Shown here piece by piece: positions 50,780 to 59,529 of a DNA stretch of 64,000 bases. Position 1 is the stretch's first letter. Every line of letters starts with the position of its first letter. A model generated the notes under the pieces. It was not told the DNA's origin. It searched no databases and was given only the letters and a program-made list of their open reading frames with translations. This DNA comes from Desulfarculus sp. (GTDB lineage: Bacteria; Desulfobacterota; Desulfarculia; Desulfarculales; Desulfarculaceae), in assembly GCA_003605055.1 (NCBI GenBank), contig QZKP01000020.1:124001-188000 (forward strand), written 5' to 3'. Both the position numbers and the translations under genes were made by a program.

Positions 50780-52585
50780 TCAATAAACCAGATAGACCAC
50801 CGACACCAGCACCAGCAGCACCAGCACGCTCAATGGGGTGCCGGCCTTGATGAAGTCCAGGCTGCGGTAGCCGCCGGCGCCCATGTACAGGGCGTTGACC
50901 TGGTGCGTGGGCAGCATGAAGGAGTTGGAGGCGGCCAGCCCCACCACCAGGGCGGCCAGGCGCGGGTCCAGCCCCGCATCCTGGGCCAAGTTCACCACCA
51001 GGGGCACCAGCAGCACCGTGGCCCCCACATTGGACACCACCAGGGTGAAAGCCGAGGACAGGGCCGCGATCAGCAGCAGCAGCAGGAAGGCCGGCGGCTG
51101 ATCCAGCCAGGCCATGAGCTTGCCGGCCAGCCAGGCCGCGGCCCCGGTCTGCTGGGCGGCCAGGCCCAGGGGTATGAGCCCGGCCAACAGGAACACGGTG
51201 CGCCAGTCCACGCCCCGGTAGGCCTCGTCAAGGGACAGCACCCCGCTGAGCACCATGCCGAAGGCGCCGGCCATGAGGCAGACCGGCAGGCTGAGGCTGG
51301 TGAAGATCACCAGGGCGGTGGACAGGGCGAAGCAGGCCACGGCCGCGCCGGCCTTTTGCGGGTGCAGCACCTCATGATCCAGGGAGTGGGTGAAGATCAG
51401 GTCGCGCGTCTGGCGAAAACGCTGAAACTGCTCCCAGGCCCCGTGCATGAGGATGGCGTCGCCCACCTGGAGCCGCCGCTGGCCCAGGTGGGTGTAGTAC
51501 ACGTGCTCCTGGCGGTAAAGGGCCAGGGGCGCGACCAGATAATTGTGGCGGAAGCGTATCTCCTGCAGGCTGCGGCCGATGAACTTGGAGCGCGGCGGCA
51601 CCACCGCCTCGGCGACGCCGCTCAGGGCGCTGGAGAGCTCCCGGGCGAAGGTGTGCAGCTCGCGGCTCACGGTGAATCCGTAGGCCTGGGCCGCCTGGGC
51701 CACCTGCTCGGCAATGCCGTAGACCGCCACCACGCTGCCCGGGGACACGGTGGCGTCGCGGTCCGGCGGCAGCACCTTGACCCGCTCGTCCTGGGTCTTC
51801 AAAGCCACCACGTGCACCAGATAGGCGTCGCATATCTCGTCCACTTTGGGCGCCCGGCGGGCGTCGGCCGGCAGGGTCAGCTCGAACAGCACCCCCAGGC
51901 GGCTGTAATACTTCAGAGTGTCCACGGACCTGTGCGCGGAGCGGGCGTCATCGCTTTTGTCGCGGGGCAGCAGCCAGCCCCCCAGCAGGACAAAGTAGCA
52001 GATGCCCACCGCCACCAGGGCCAGCCCCACCGGCGTGACGCTGAACAGGTTGAAGGGGGCCAGGTTAAAAGGGGCCAAGAGGTCGTTGAGCATGATCAGG
52101 GGGCTGGAGCCCACCAGGGAGAGGGTGCCGCCCAGGATGGCCGCCGCGCCCATGGGCATCAAAAGCTGGGGCAGGGGCAGGCCGGTCTGGCGGCTGATGC
52201 GCCGCAGGGTGGGCAGGAACAGGACCGCGGCGCCGATAGCGTGCATCACGCTGGCCAGGAAGCCTATGGTCAAAGACAACAGGGCCACGATGCGCCAGCG
52301 GCTGTTGCCGGCCAGCAGCACCAGGGGCCGCATCACCTGGCCGATCACGCCGGTGTGGTCCAGCCCCCGGCCCAGGATTATCACCGCGATGATGGAGATC
52401 ACCGCCGTGGAGCTGAAGCCGGCGAAGGCGGTGCGGCCGTCCACCAGCCCCAGCATGGGCAGGGAAATCATGGTCAGGATGGCCACCATGTCCACCCGCA
52501 GCCACTCGGTGACGAACAGGAAGATCACCGCGGCTATCACCGCGAAGACCAGGAGCATATCGGTGGTCAATGCTTGGGGGGGCAC
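50780..52585 (-). CDS. SLC13/DASS-type anion transporter with TrkA-C domains
   Basis: An integral membrane protein of about 600 residues with two hydrophobic halves flanking a cytosolic region (about 215-380) that has two TrkA-C/RCK-C-like units. S-S-T-A-V-I-S-I and S-N-V-G-A-T are the paired substrate-loop motifs of the divalent anion:Na+ symporter family (sulfate, dicarboxylates). The ORF start (TTG 52612) lies inside the T-tract of the preceding terminator, so it is rejected; I take the GTG at 52585, with an AGGTG-like SD, although an ATG at 52558 is possible. Sulfate uptake would suit a sulfate reducer but is not proved. Confidence 0.85.
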   Translation of the reverse strand: MPPQALTTDMLLVFAVIAAVIFLFVTEWLRVDMVAILTMISLPMLGLVDGRTAFAGFSSTAVISIIAVIILGRGLDHTGVIGQVMRPLVLLAGNSRWRIVALLSLTIGFLASVMHAIGAAVLFLPTLRRISRQTGLPLPQLLMPMGAAAILGGTLSLVGSSPLIMLNDLLAPFNLAPFNLFSVTPVGLALVAVGICYFVLLGGWLLPRDKSDDARSAHRSVDTLKYYSRLGVLFELTLPADARRAPKVDEICDAYLVHVVALKTQDERVKVLPPDRDATVSPGSVVAVYGIAEQVAQAAQAYGFTVSRELHTFARELSSALSGVAEAVVPPRSKFIGRSLQEIRFRHNYLVAPLALYRQEHVYYTHLGQRRLQVGDAILMHGAWEQFQRFRQTRDLIFTHSLDHEVLHPQKAGAAVACFALSTALVIFTSLSLPVCLMAGAFGMVLSGVLSLDEAYRGVDWRTVFLLAGLIPLGLAAQQTGAAAWLAGKLMAWLDQPPAFLLLLLIAALSSAFTLVVSNVGATVLLVPLVVNLAQDAGLDPRLAALVVGLAASNSFMLPTHQVNALYMGAGGYRSLDFIKAGTPLSVLVLLVLVSVVYLVY

Positions 52586-52603
52586 GGCAAGCACCTGCTG
52601 GCG

Positions 52604-52631
52604 GAAAAACAAAGACCGGCCCTTGGGCCGG
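52604..52631 (-). terminator. Terminator after the LarA-like gene
   Basis: On the minus strand a CCGGCC/GGCCGG stem (loop CAAG) is followed by TCTTTGTTTTT. It closes the UxaC-LarA operon before the transporter gene. Confidence 0.8.
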
Positions 52632-52696
52632 CCCCTCGCAGCCTGTTTAAAATTTATCCCCTGGAGCCTTGGCCTGCAAGCCCCGCCCCGCCGCCC

Positions 52697-53950
52697 CTAG
52701 CCGGCCAGGCGGTAGAGCACCTCGCCGGCCCGGTCCACGAACAGCACCCCCTGGTCCTCGCGGCCCTGAAAGTCGCCCAGGCGCAGCGCGGCCGGGTCCA
52801 GGTAGCCCAGGTTGATGCGCTGGCACTCCTGGGGCGAGATGCCCGTGGCCAGCACCACCTCTATGCGCGGCCTCTCCTGGCCGCGGCTGAAGCTGCCCAG
52901 GCCCTTGACGTGGGTGGAGTGGGCCAGCACCCCGCGGGGGATGTCGGCGAAGCGGGCCATCTCGGCCAGGAAGTAGTCGCGCACGTGGTAGCCGATGCGC
53001 TGGATGGGCTCGCCCCAGGTGCGCGAGACCCGCTTGATGTGCGGGCCGTAGATGATCAGGGTGCCGTTGTCGGCCACCACCTGCTCCAGCTTGTACATCA
53101 CCTTGCCCGCGGTCCACAGCTCGTCGTACATCTCCGGCGCCCGGCCCAGCACGACCTTATAGGGCCGGGGCTTGGTGACGACGTGCACCCGGGCCGAGAG
53201 GTCCGCGGCCGCGGACCAGGCCGGCTGCAGGGGCCCCGCGTACAGGCCGCAGAGCTGGCCCTGGGGGCTGACCACCGGGCAGCAGCCGTGCACGGGCACG
53301 GGCACCATCTCCAAGGCCCGGTTGAGCATGCGCCGCACCGGCGTGTCCTTGCGCCCGATTATCGCCGCGCAGGTGATCACCGCGCCCAGCCAGTGGGAGA
53401 AGTGCAGGAACTCGCCGGTGGAGACGCCGGGGAAGAGATACTTGGCCCCGCCGGAGAAGCCCACCACCTCGTGGGGGAACACCGGGCCCAGGATCATGAT
53501 CTGGTCGTAGTTGAACACGGCCCGGTTGATGTCCACCGGCACCCGTTCGCGCAGGCGGCCCTCGGACAGGGCGAAGACCTCCTCCTCTTCCAGCCAGCCC
53601 AGGCGGCGGGAGGTGTCGGCCAGGTCCCAGCGGTGGTTGAGCAGCTCCACCCCGGCCCAGGGGCCGCGCCGGGCCCCGGCGTCCAGGCCGTAGAGGGCCT
53701 GTATCTTCTCCTGGGGCAGGGGCGGGTGGGTGCCCAGGGCCACCATGAAGTCCAGTTTGGCCGCCTGGGGGCCCACCACCTCGCGCAGGGCCTGCACCAG
53801 CAGGGGCAGGGGGCAGGTGCGGGTGCCGTCGGGCGTGAGCACCAGCACCCGCCGGCCGGCGTAGAGCTCCCTGGGGGTGCCCTGGGCCATGATCTGCCTG
53901 ACCTGGGCGGCGCTCAGGGCCGCGCCCGGGCTGCCTTGACCGGCGATCAT
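52697..53950 (-). CDS. larA: LarA-family nickel-pincer racemase/epimerase
   Basis: A 417-residue member of the LarA (lactate racemase) family. It has D-G-T-R, a G-T-H motif, and the His/Lys/His set that holds the nickel-pincer nucleotide cofactor in LarA: His (in F-P-H-E-V-V), Lys ten residues later (G-G-A-K) and His sixteen after that (H-F-S-H-W), the same spacing as H174/K184/H200 in the Lactiplantibacillus enzyme. Other LarA homologues racemise malate or phenyllactate or epimerise D-gluconate at C2. Next to UxaC, a sugar-acid epimerase is likely. The cofactor synthesis genes larB, larC and larE are not in the window. ATG 53950 with TAGGAG ahead is preferred to the GTG at 53965. Confidence 0.9.
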   Translation of the reverse strand: MIAGQGSPGAALSAAQVRQIMAQGTPRELYAGRRVLVLTPDGTRTCPLPLLVQALREVVGPQAAKLDFMVALGTHPPLPQEKIQALYGLDAGARRGPWAGVELLNHRWDLADTSRRLGWLEEEEVFALSEGRLRERVPVDINRAVFNYDQIMILGPVFPHEVVGFSGGAKYLFPGVSTGEFLHFSHWLGAVITCAAIIGRKDTPVRRMLNRALEMVPVPVHGCCPVVSPQGQLCGLYAGPLQPAWSAAADLSARVHVVTKPRPYKVVLGRAPEMYDELWTAGKVMYKLEQVVADNGTLIIYGPHIKRVSRTWGEPIQRIGYHVRDYFLAEMARFADIPRGVLAHSTHVKGLGSFSRGQERPRIEVVLATGISPQECQRINLGYLDPAALRLGDFQGREDQGVLFVDRAGEVLYRLAG

Positions 53951-53961
53951 CTCGGCTCCTA

Positions 53962-55377
53962 TCACAAGCGGTAGGCCCGCTTGGCCAGGTTGTAGGCCAG
54001 ATCCACGGCCAGCTCGGCCGCCTCGTCCTCGGCCAGGCGATGGTCGCAGACCAGCTCGGACAGGTAGGCGCAGTCCAGGCGGCGGGACAGGTCGTGGCGG
54101 GCCGGGATGGAGGCGAAGGCCCGCGTGTCGTCGTTGAAGCCCACCGTGTTATAGAAGCCGGCCGTCTCGATCATAGAGCGCCTATGGCGCAGCATGCCCT
54201 GAGGGCTGTCAAAGAACCACCAGGCCGGCCCCAGGCGCAGGATGGGGTAGTGACCGGCCAGGGGGGCCAGCTCCCGGCTGTAGGCGCTCTCGTCCAGGGT
54301 GAAGAGGATCAGGGTCAGCCGAGGCTCGTTGCCCAGGCGGTCCAGGAGCGGCTTAAGGTCTTGCACGTAGTTGGTGGGCGTGGGGATGTCGGCGCCCATG
54401 TCCGGCCCGAAGCGCTGGTACAAGAGCAGGTTGTGGTTGCGCCAGGAGCCGGGGTGCAGTTGCATCACCAGCCCGTCCTCCAGGCTCATCTTGGCCATCT
54501 CCATGAGCATCTGGCCCCGGAAGGCCTCGGCCTCCTCTGGGTGCAGGCCGCCGGCCAGAGCCCCATCCAGCAGGCGCTGGCAGTCCGCCGCGGCCAGGTC
54601 GCAGGTCCGGGCGCTGGGGTGGCCGTGGTCCGTGGCCGTGGCCCCCATCCGCACGAAAAACTGCCGGCGCTCGGCCAGGGCCTTTAGATACCCCGGCCAG
54701 CGGCCGGTGTCCTGGCCGGTGAGCCGGCCCAGGCGGGCCAGGTTTTCTGGGAACCCCGGCGCCTCGGGGTCCACCACCGGGTCCGGCCGGAAGGTGGGCA
54801 GCACCCGGCCCGGCCAGTCGCCGGCCGCGATGCGGCGGTGGGCCTCCAGGTCCGACAGGGGCGGGTCGGTGGTGGCGAGCACCTCGATGTTGAAGCGCCG
54901 GAACAGCTCCCGCACCCGGAACTCGGGCCGGGCCAGGCAGTCGCTGATCTGGTCGTAGATGGCCTCGGCCGTGTCCGGGGCCAGGCGCTGGCGCACGCCG
55001 AAGAGGTGGTAGAGCGCGTAGTCCAGCCACAGGCGCGAGGGCGTGCCCCGGAACAGGTGGTAGTGCTCGGCGAACAGCCGCCAGATGCGCCGGGGGTCCT
55101 CTTCCGCCGGGCCGTGGTCGCGGCGGGGCACGCCCAGGCGCTCCAGGGCCACCCCCTGGCTGTAGAGCATGCGCAGCAGGTAGTGGTCCGGGATGATCAG
55201 CAGCCGGCTGGGGTCGGCGAAGGCGATGTTGTCCGCGTACCAGGCCGGGTCGCTGTGGCCGTGCGGGCTGATGATGGGCAGGTCCTTGACTTGGGCGTAG
55301 AGCGCCCGGGCCACGGCCCGTCGGCCGGGCTCGCTGGGCAGCAGACGGTCCTCGTGCATCTCCAGGGGCTGAGCCAT
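53962..55377 (-). CDS. uxaC: Glucuronate isomerase (uronate isomerase)
   Basis: A 471-residue amidohydrolase-like isomerase that turns D-glucuronate into D-fructuronate (and galacturonate into tagaturonate). It shows the N-terminal metal motif I-S-P-H-G-H, R-G-T-P-S-R-L-W, a T-D-P-P segment, M-Q-L-H-P-G, and G-F-N-D-D-T-R. The length matches UxaC. The ATG has GAGGG ahead. It is divergent from the RpiR regulator and overlaps the LarA-like gene. Confidence 0.95.
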   Translation of the reverse strand: MAQPLEMHEDRLLPSEPGRRAVARALYAQVKDLPIISPHGHSDPAWYADNIAFADPSRLLIIPDHYLLRMLYSQGVALERLGVPRRDHGPAEEDPRRIWRLFAEHYHLFRGTPSRLWLDYALYHLFGVRQRLAPDTAEAIYDQISDCLARPEFRVRELFRRFNIEVLATTDPPLSDLEAHRRIAAGDWPGRVLPTFRPDPVVDPEAPGFPENLARLGRLTGQDTGRWPGYLKALAERRQFFVRMGATATDHGHPSARTCDLAAADCQRLLDGALAGGLHPEEAEAFRGQMLMEMAKMSLEDGLVMQLHPGSWRNHNLLLYQRFGPDMGADIPTPTNYVQDLKPLLDRLGNEPRLTLILFTLDESAYSRELAPLAGHYPILRLGPAWWFFDSPQGMLRHRRSMIETAGFYNTVGFNDDTRAFASIPARHDLSRRLDCAYLSELVCDHRLAEDEAAELAVDLAYNLAKRAYRL

Positions 55378-55419
55378 GTGTCCCTCGCTTGTGAATGGGG
55401 CCCCGGCGGGCCGGGCCTA

Positions 55420-55560
55420 TATCATTATGTATTTAAAAGATAAAAATTATTTTAACCCACCAAGGGCCGCCCCGTATTTGGTAAAAATATTTCCTAAAAT
55501 ATCTTTTTCCTTGACTTGGGGCATCATGTTTGGAAAATTACAACATATAGCTCGCAGCCC
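55420..55560. promoter_or_regulatory. AT-rich divergent control region of the sugar-acid island
   Basis: This is the longest AT-rich stretch in the window and lies between uxaC and the rpiR-type gene. A TTGACT at 55511-55516 with AT-rich sequence 17-18 bases on is a candidate plus-strand promoter. TTAAAA (55433-55438) and TTTTAA (55450-55455) form a weak dyad. No operator is certain. Confidence 0.5.
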
Positions 55561-55594
55561 CGCAATAGCCAATTTATTGAAAAAAGGTTTCCGG

Positions 55595-56434
55595 ATGCCC
55601 GACACCCTGACTACCATCAGGAATGCGCTGGATTCCCTGCGCAACTCCGAGAAAAAGGTGGCCAAATGCGTGCTGGCCGACCCCAGCGCGGCTATCAACT
55701 ACTCCATCACCGAGCTGGCCGAGAAGGCCGGCACCAGCGAGGCCACGGTGGTGCGCTTCTGCCGCAGCCTGGGCCTGGCCGGCTATCTGGAGCTGCGCCT
55801 GAACCTGGCCCGGGAGATGCCCAGCGCCCAGCCCATCTTCGAAAACGTCTCGGCCGCGGACTCGGTGGCCGAGATCACCGGCAAGATACTGAGCGCCCAC
55901 AAGGAGGCCCTGAGCAACGCCCTGCACAAGCTGAACCTGGACGACCTGGAACAGGCGGTCAAGCTCCTGGCCGCGGCCCGGAGCATAGATTTTTACGGGG
56001 TGGGGGGGTCGGCCATCGTGGCCAAGGACGCCCATCACAAGTTCTTCCGCCTGGGCATTCCCTGCGCGGCCTACGACGACCCACACATGCAGGTCATGTC
56101 CGCGGCCCAGCTCTCGGCCGGCTGCGTGGTGGTGGCCATATCCCACACCGGCTCCACCAAGGACATCATCGAGAGCGCGCGCATCGCCCGGGGCGCCGGA
56201 GCCAAGATCATCGGCGTGGTGGGCAAAAACAACTCCCCGCTGGCCAGGGTCTGCGACCTGGTGCTGTCGGTGCACTCCCAGGAGGCGGCCCTGCTCCTGG
56301 CGCCCATGACCTCGCGCCTGGTGCAGTTGGCCATCATCGACGTGCTGTTCGTGGCCGTGGCCATGCAGGACTTCGAGGGCATCAAGGACCGCCTGGACCG
56401 GGTGAAGCGCTCCCTGGTGGAGAAGCGCTACTAG
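55595..56434 (+). CDS. RpiR-family transcriptional regulator
   Basis: A 279-residue regulator with an N-terminal helix-turn-helix (about 20-70; A-G-T-S-E-A-T-V-V-R-F-C-R) and a C-terminal SIS (sugar isomerase) domain (about 120-250; G-V-G-G-S-A-I-V-A and S-H-T-G-S-T-K-D) that binds phosphosugars or sugar acids such as KDPG. The ATG at 55595, with AAGG ahead, is taken; the ORF extends back to 55376 through the promoter region. It divides uxaC from the tct genes and probably controls both sides. Confidence 0.9.
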   Translation: MPDTLTTIRNALDSLRNSEKKVAKCVLADPSAAINYSITELAEKAGTSEATVVRFCRSLGLAGYLELRLNLAREMPSAQPIFENVSAADSVAEITGKILSAHKEALSNALHKLNLDDLEQAVKLLAAARSIDFYGVGGSAIVAKDAHHKFFRLGIPCAAYDDPHMQVMSAAQLSAGCVVVAISHTGSTKDIIESARIARGAGAKIIGVVGKNNSPLARVCDLVLSVHSQEAALLLAPMTSRLVQLAIIDVLFVAVAMQDFEGIKDRLDRVKRSLVEKRY

Positions 56435-56477
56435 GCCCGAGGCCGGCCCTGCCAGCGGGGAAAAGGGGGAGGGGGGA

Positions 56478-56972
56478 TTGCAAAAGGGCGAGCTGAGCCT
56501 GGCGGCCATCTTCTTCGGGGTGGGGCTGGTGATCAGCCTGCTTTCGCTGACCATGTCCCTGGGCACCCTGCGCATGGCCGGCTCGGGGTTCTTCCCCTTC
56601 TGGCTGGGCGTGGTGCTGATGCTGCTCTCGGCCCTGCTCTTGGCTCAGGTGTGGCTGCGGGGCCGGGCCGCCCGCCAGGCCGCCCGGACGCAGCCGCCCC
56701 TGGCCCCGGAAAAGCCGGCCGCGCCCGCGGAGCCCCTGGCTTCGGGCCAGATGCTCTGGTTTCTGGGCGTGCTGGTGGCCTCGGCCCTGCTGCTGAATAT
56801 CTTGGGCTACTTCCTGACCACCTTCCTGGTGATGCTCAGCCTGCTCTACGTGCTGGGCTCCCGGCGCTGGATATTGAACCTCGGCCTGTCCCTGGCCACG
56901 GCGGCGGTCACCTACCTGATGTTCATCACCTGGCTGAAGATCCCCCTGCCGGCCGGCTTTTTGGTGAGGTGA
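56478..56972 (+). CDS. tctB: TTT transporter small membrane subunit TctB
   Basis: A 164-residue protein with about four to five hydrophobic segments and a charged, Pro/Ala-rich loop in the middle, the build of TctB. Starts at TTG 56478, five bases after GGAGG; no ATG is better placed. It precedes the large subunit by nine bases and would form the TctAB symporter. Confidence 0.85.
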   Translation: MQKGELSLAAIFFGVGLVISLLSLTMSLGTLRMAGSGFFPFWLGVVLMLLSALLLAQVWLRGRAARQAARTQPPLAPEKPAAPAEPLASGQMLWFLGVLVASALLLNILGYFLTTFLVMLSLLYVLGSRRWILNLGLSLATAAVTYLMFITWLKIPLPAGFLVR

Positions 56973-56980
56973 GCTGAGAG

Positions 56981-58492
56981 ATGCTCGAGTCCCTGCAAGC
57001 CCTGGCCGTCGGCTTCTCCGTAGCCACCACCCTGCACAACCTGTTCTACTGCCTGATGGGCGCGGTGGTGGGCACCCTGGTGGGGGTGCTGCCCGGCGTG
57101 GGGCCCATCGCCGGCATCGCTCTGCTCATCCCGGCCACCTACGGCCTGGAGCCCACCTCGGCCATCATCATGCTGGCCGGCATCTACTACGGCGCCATGT
57201 ACGGCGGCTCCACCACCTCCATTCTGCTCAACGTGCCCGGCGAGACCGCCTCGGTGATCACCTGCCTGGACGGCTACCAGATGGCCCAGCGCGGCCGGGC
57301 CGGCGCGGCCCTGGCCATCTGCGCCATCGGCTCCTTCGTGGCCGGCACCCTGGGCATCGTGGGGCTGTCGCTCTTGGCCCCGCCCCTGGCCCAGGCCGCC
57401 CTGGCCTTCGGCCCGCCGGAGTACTTCTCCCTGATGGCCTTCGGCTTCATCGCCCTGAGCAACGTCACCGGCACCAGCCTGCTCAAGTCCCTGATGATGG
57501 CCGTGGCCGGCCTGGCCATCGGCACCATCGGCCTGGACCCGGTGACCGGCGAGGCCCGCTTCGCCTACGGTTCTGACTACCTGCTGGGCGGCATCGAGTT
57601 CGTGGCCGTGGCCATCGGCCTGTTCGGCATCGGCGAGGTGCTCTCCAACGTGAACCGGCCGGCGGCCGCCCTGGAGCAGGCCGTGAAGATTCCCCGCCTG
57701 CGCGAGCTCTACCCCAGCGGTCAGGACCTGAAGCGGTCGGCCTGGCCCATCCTGCGCGGCTCGGGGGTGGGCTTCGGCGTGGGCCTGGTGCCCGGCCCGG
57801 CGCCGGTGATCGCCACCTACTCCTCCTACATGATCGAGCGCAAGATATCCAAGCACCCGGAGCGGTTCGGCCAGGGGGCCATTGAGGGGGTGGCCGGGCC
57901 GGAGTCGGCCAACAACGCCGCCTGCCAGTCGGCCTTCATACCCCTGTTCGTGCTGGGCATCCCCTTCGCTCCGCCCACGGCCATCCTGTTGGGCGCCTTC
58001 CTGATCCACGGCGTCACCCCCGGCCCCCTGCTCATCAGCGAGCACCCCAACCTGTTCTGGGGCGTCATCGCCAGCATGTACATCGGCAACTTCGTGCTGC
58101 TGGTGCTCAACCTGCCCTTCGTGCCCCTGTTCGCCAACATCCTGCGCATACCCAAGAAGGTCCTGCTGCCGCTGGTGATCGTCTTCTGCCTCACGGGCAT
58201 GTACACGGTGAACAACTCGGTGTTCGACATCTGGATGATGATCCTCTTCGGCGTGGTCGGGTTCCTGCTGCGCCGCTGGGCCTATGAGGGCGCGCCGCTG
58301 TTGTTGGCCCTGGTGCTGGGGCCCAAGCTGGAGGTGGCCTTCCGCCAGTCGCTGATGATCTCCCACGGGGACTTCGGCGTGTTCGTGAACCGGCCGGTCT
58401 CTCTGGTCTTCCTGCTGGCCGCCGTGGCGTTTTTGCTGCTGCCCATCTGCAAGACCTGTTACCGGCAGATCCGGCGGGCCGCGGCGGGATAA
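56981..58492 (+). CDS. tctA: TTT transporter large membrane subunit TctA
   Basis: A 503-residue membrane protein with about twelve hydrophobic segments. It has the TctA signatures G-V-L-P-G-V-G-P and Y-Y-G-A-M-Y-G-G-S-T-T-S-I-L-L-N near the start, repeated in weaker form (G-L-V-P-G-P-A-P, E-S-A-N-N-A) in the second half. It is the proton- or sodium-driven transport channel for di/tricarboxylates or sugar acids brought by TctC. Confidence 0.95.
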   Translation: MLESLQALAVGFSVATTLHNLFYCLMGAVVGTLVGVLPGVGPIAGIALLIPATYGLEPTSAIIMLAGIYYGAMYGGSTTSILLNVPGETASVITCLDGYQMAQRGRAGAALAICAIGSFVAGTLGIVGLSLLAPPLAQAALAFGPPEYFSLMAFGFIALSNVTGTSLLKSLMMAVAGLAIGTIGLDPVTGEARFAYGSDYLLGGIEFVAVAIGLFGIGEVLSNVNRPAAALEQAVKIPRLRELYPSGQDLKRSAWPILRGSGVGFGVGLVPGPAPVIATYSSYMIERKISKHPERFGQGAIEGVAGPESANNAACQSAFIPLFVLGIPFAPPTAILLGAFLIHGVTPGPLLISEHPNLFWGVIASMYIGNFVLLVLNLPFVPLFANILRIPKKVLLPLVIVFCLTGMYTVNNSVFDIWMMILFGVVGFLLRRWAYEGAPLLLALVLGPKLEVAFRQSLMISHGDFGVFVNRPVSLVFLLAAVAFLLLPICKTCYRQIRRAAAG

Positions 58493-58547
58493 ACAAGGAG
58501 CCTGTGCGCGATAGACGTTTGTAGGCCTTAGCAAAGGAGGTGTTCAA

Positions 58548-59498
58548 ATGCTGAGGAAAATGGCGTTTATCTGTATGGCCCTGGCCCTGTTGGCCTGCCC
58601 TCTGGCCATGGCCGCGGATTTCCCGGCCAAGGAGGTGCAGATCATCGTGCCCTGGTCGGCCGGGGGGGCCACGGACCTGATCTTCCGGGCCCTGGCCAAC
58701 ACCACCGAGAAATACCTGAAAAAGCCGGTGGTGGTGGTTAACCGTCCCGGCGGCGGCGGCGCGGTGGGCTACACCGAGGGGTCCAAGGCCAAGCCCGACG
58801 GCTACACCCTGACCGCGGCGGTGACCCCCCTGACCATCCTGCCGCACAACGTCAAGACCGCCTTCACCTACCGGAGCTTCGTGCCCATCATCAACGTGGT
58901 CAGCGACCCCTCCATGTTCCTGGTCCAGGCCAAGGCCCCCTGGAAGGACCTCAAGGAGTTCCTGACCTACGCCAAGCAGAACCCGGGCATGATCACGGTG
59001 GGCAACTCCGGCGCCGGCGGCGGCGTGCACCTGGTGGCCCTGGCCTTTCAGAACGCGGCCGGCGTGAAGCTGAACCACATCCCCTTCGCCGGCGGCGGCC
59101 CCTCGGTGACGGCGCTGTTGGGCGGGCACATCAACGCGGTGGTGGTCTCGCCGCCCGAGGGCATAGCGCACATCAAGGCCGGCAAGCTGCGCATCATCGC
59201 CCTGTTCGCCGACAAGAGGCTGTCCATGTTCCCCAACGTGCCCACCGTGAGCGAGCAGGGCGTGCCCTTCGTCATGGGCATGTGGCGCGGGCTGGTGGCC
59301 CCCAAGGGCACCCCGCCGGCGGTGATAAAAAAACTGCACGACGCCTTCCAGAAAGGCATGAACGACCCGGCCTTCAAGAAGAACGCCCGTGACATGAGCA
59401 TCAACCTGAACTACCTAGGCGGCGCGGACTTCGGCAAGCTCATCGCCGACTCGGACGCCAAGTTCGGCGCCTTGATCAAGCAGATGAAAAAGAAGTGA
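58548..59498 (+). CDS. tctC: TTT transporter periplasmic binding protein TctC
   Basis: A 316-residue Bug-type binding protein. Signal peptide (M-L-R-K-M-A-F-I-C-M-A ... A-M-A), then I-I-V-P-W-S-A-G-G-A-T-D and N-R-P-G-G-G-G-A, the ligand loops of the family. AAAGGAGG lies ahead of its ATG. It works with TctA and TctB encoded just upstream; the neighbours suggest a uronate or aldonate as ligand. Confidence 0.93.
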   Translation: MLRKMAFICMALALLACPLAMAADFPAKEVQIIVPWSAGGATDLIFRALANTTEKYLKKPVVVVNRPGGGGAVGYTEGSKAKPDGYTLTAAVTPLTILPHNVKTAFTYRSFVPIINVVSDPSMFLVQAKAPWKDLKEFLTYAKQNPGMITVGNSGAGGGVHLVALAFQNAAGVKLNHIPFAGGGPSVTALLGGHINAVVVSPPEGIAHIKAGKLRIIALFADKRLSMFPNVPTVSEQGVPFVMGMWRGLVAPKGTPPAVIKKLHDAFQKGMNDPAFKKNARDMSINLNYLGGADFGKLIADSDAKFGALIKQMKKK

Positions 59499-59529
59499 TC
59501 TTTGGGGAAACGGGGAGGGAGAGAGAGCC

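Noticed and set aside
50765-53974. Plus-strand open frame of 1069 codons over the SLC13 and LarA-like genes
   Set aside because: Repetitive His/Gln/Gly/Ala translation; the opposite strand has clear families, motifs and a terminator.
55433-55455. TTAAAA/TTTTAA dyad as an RpiR operator
   Set aside because: The dyad is short and made only of A and T in an AT-rich region, so it can arise by chance; it is mentioned only within the region entry.
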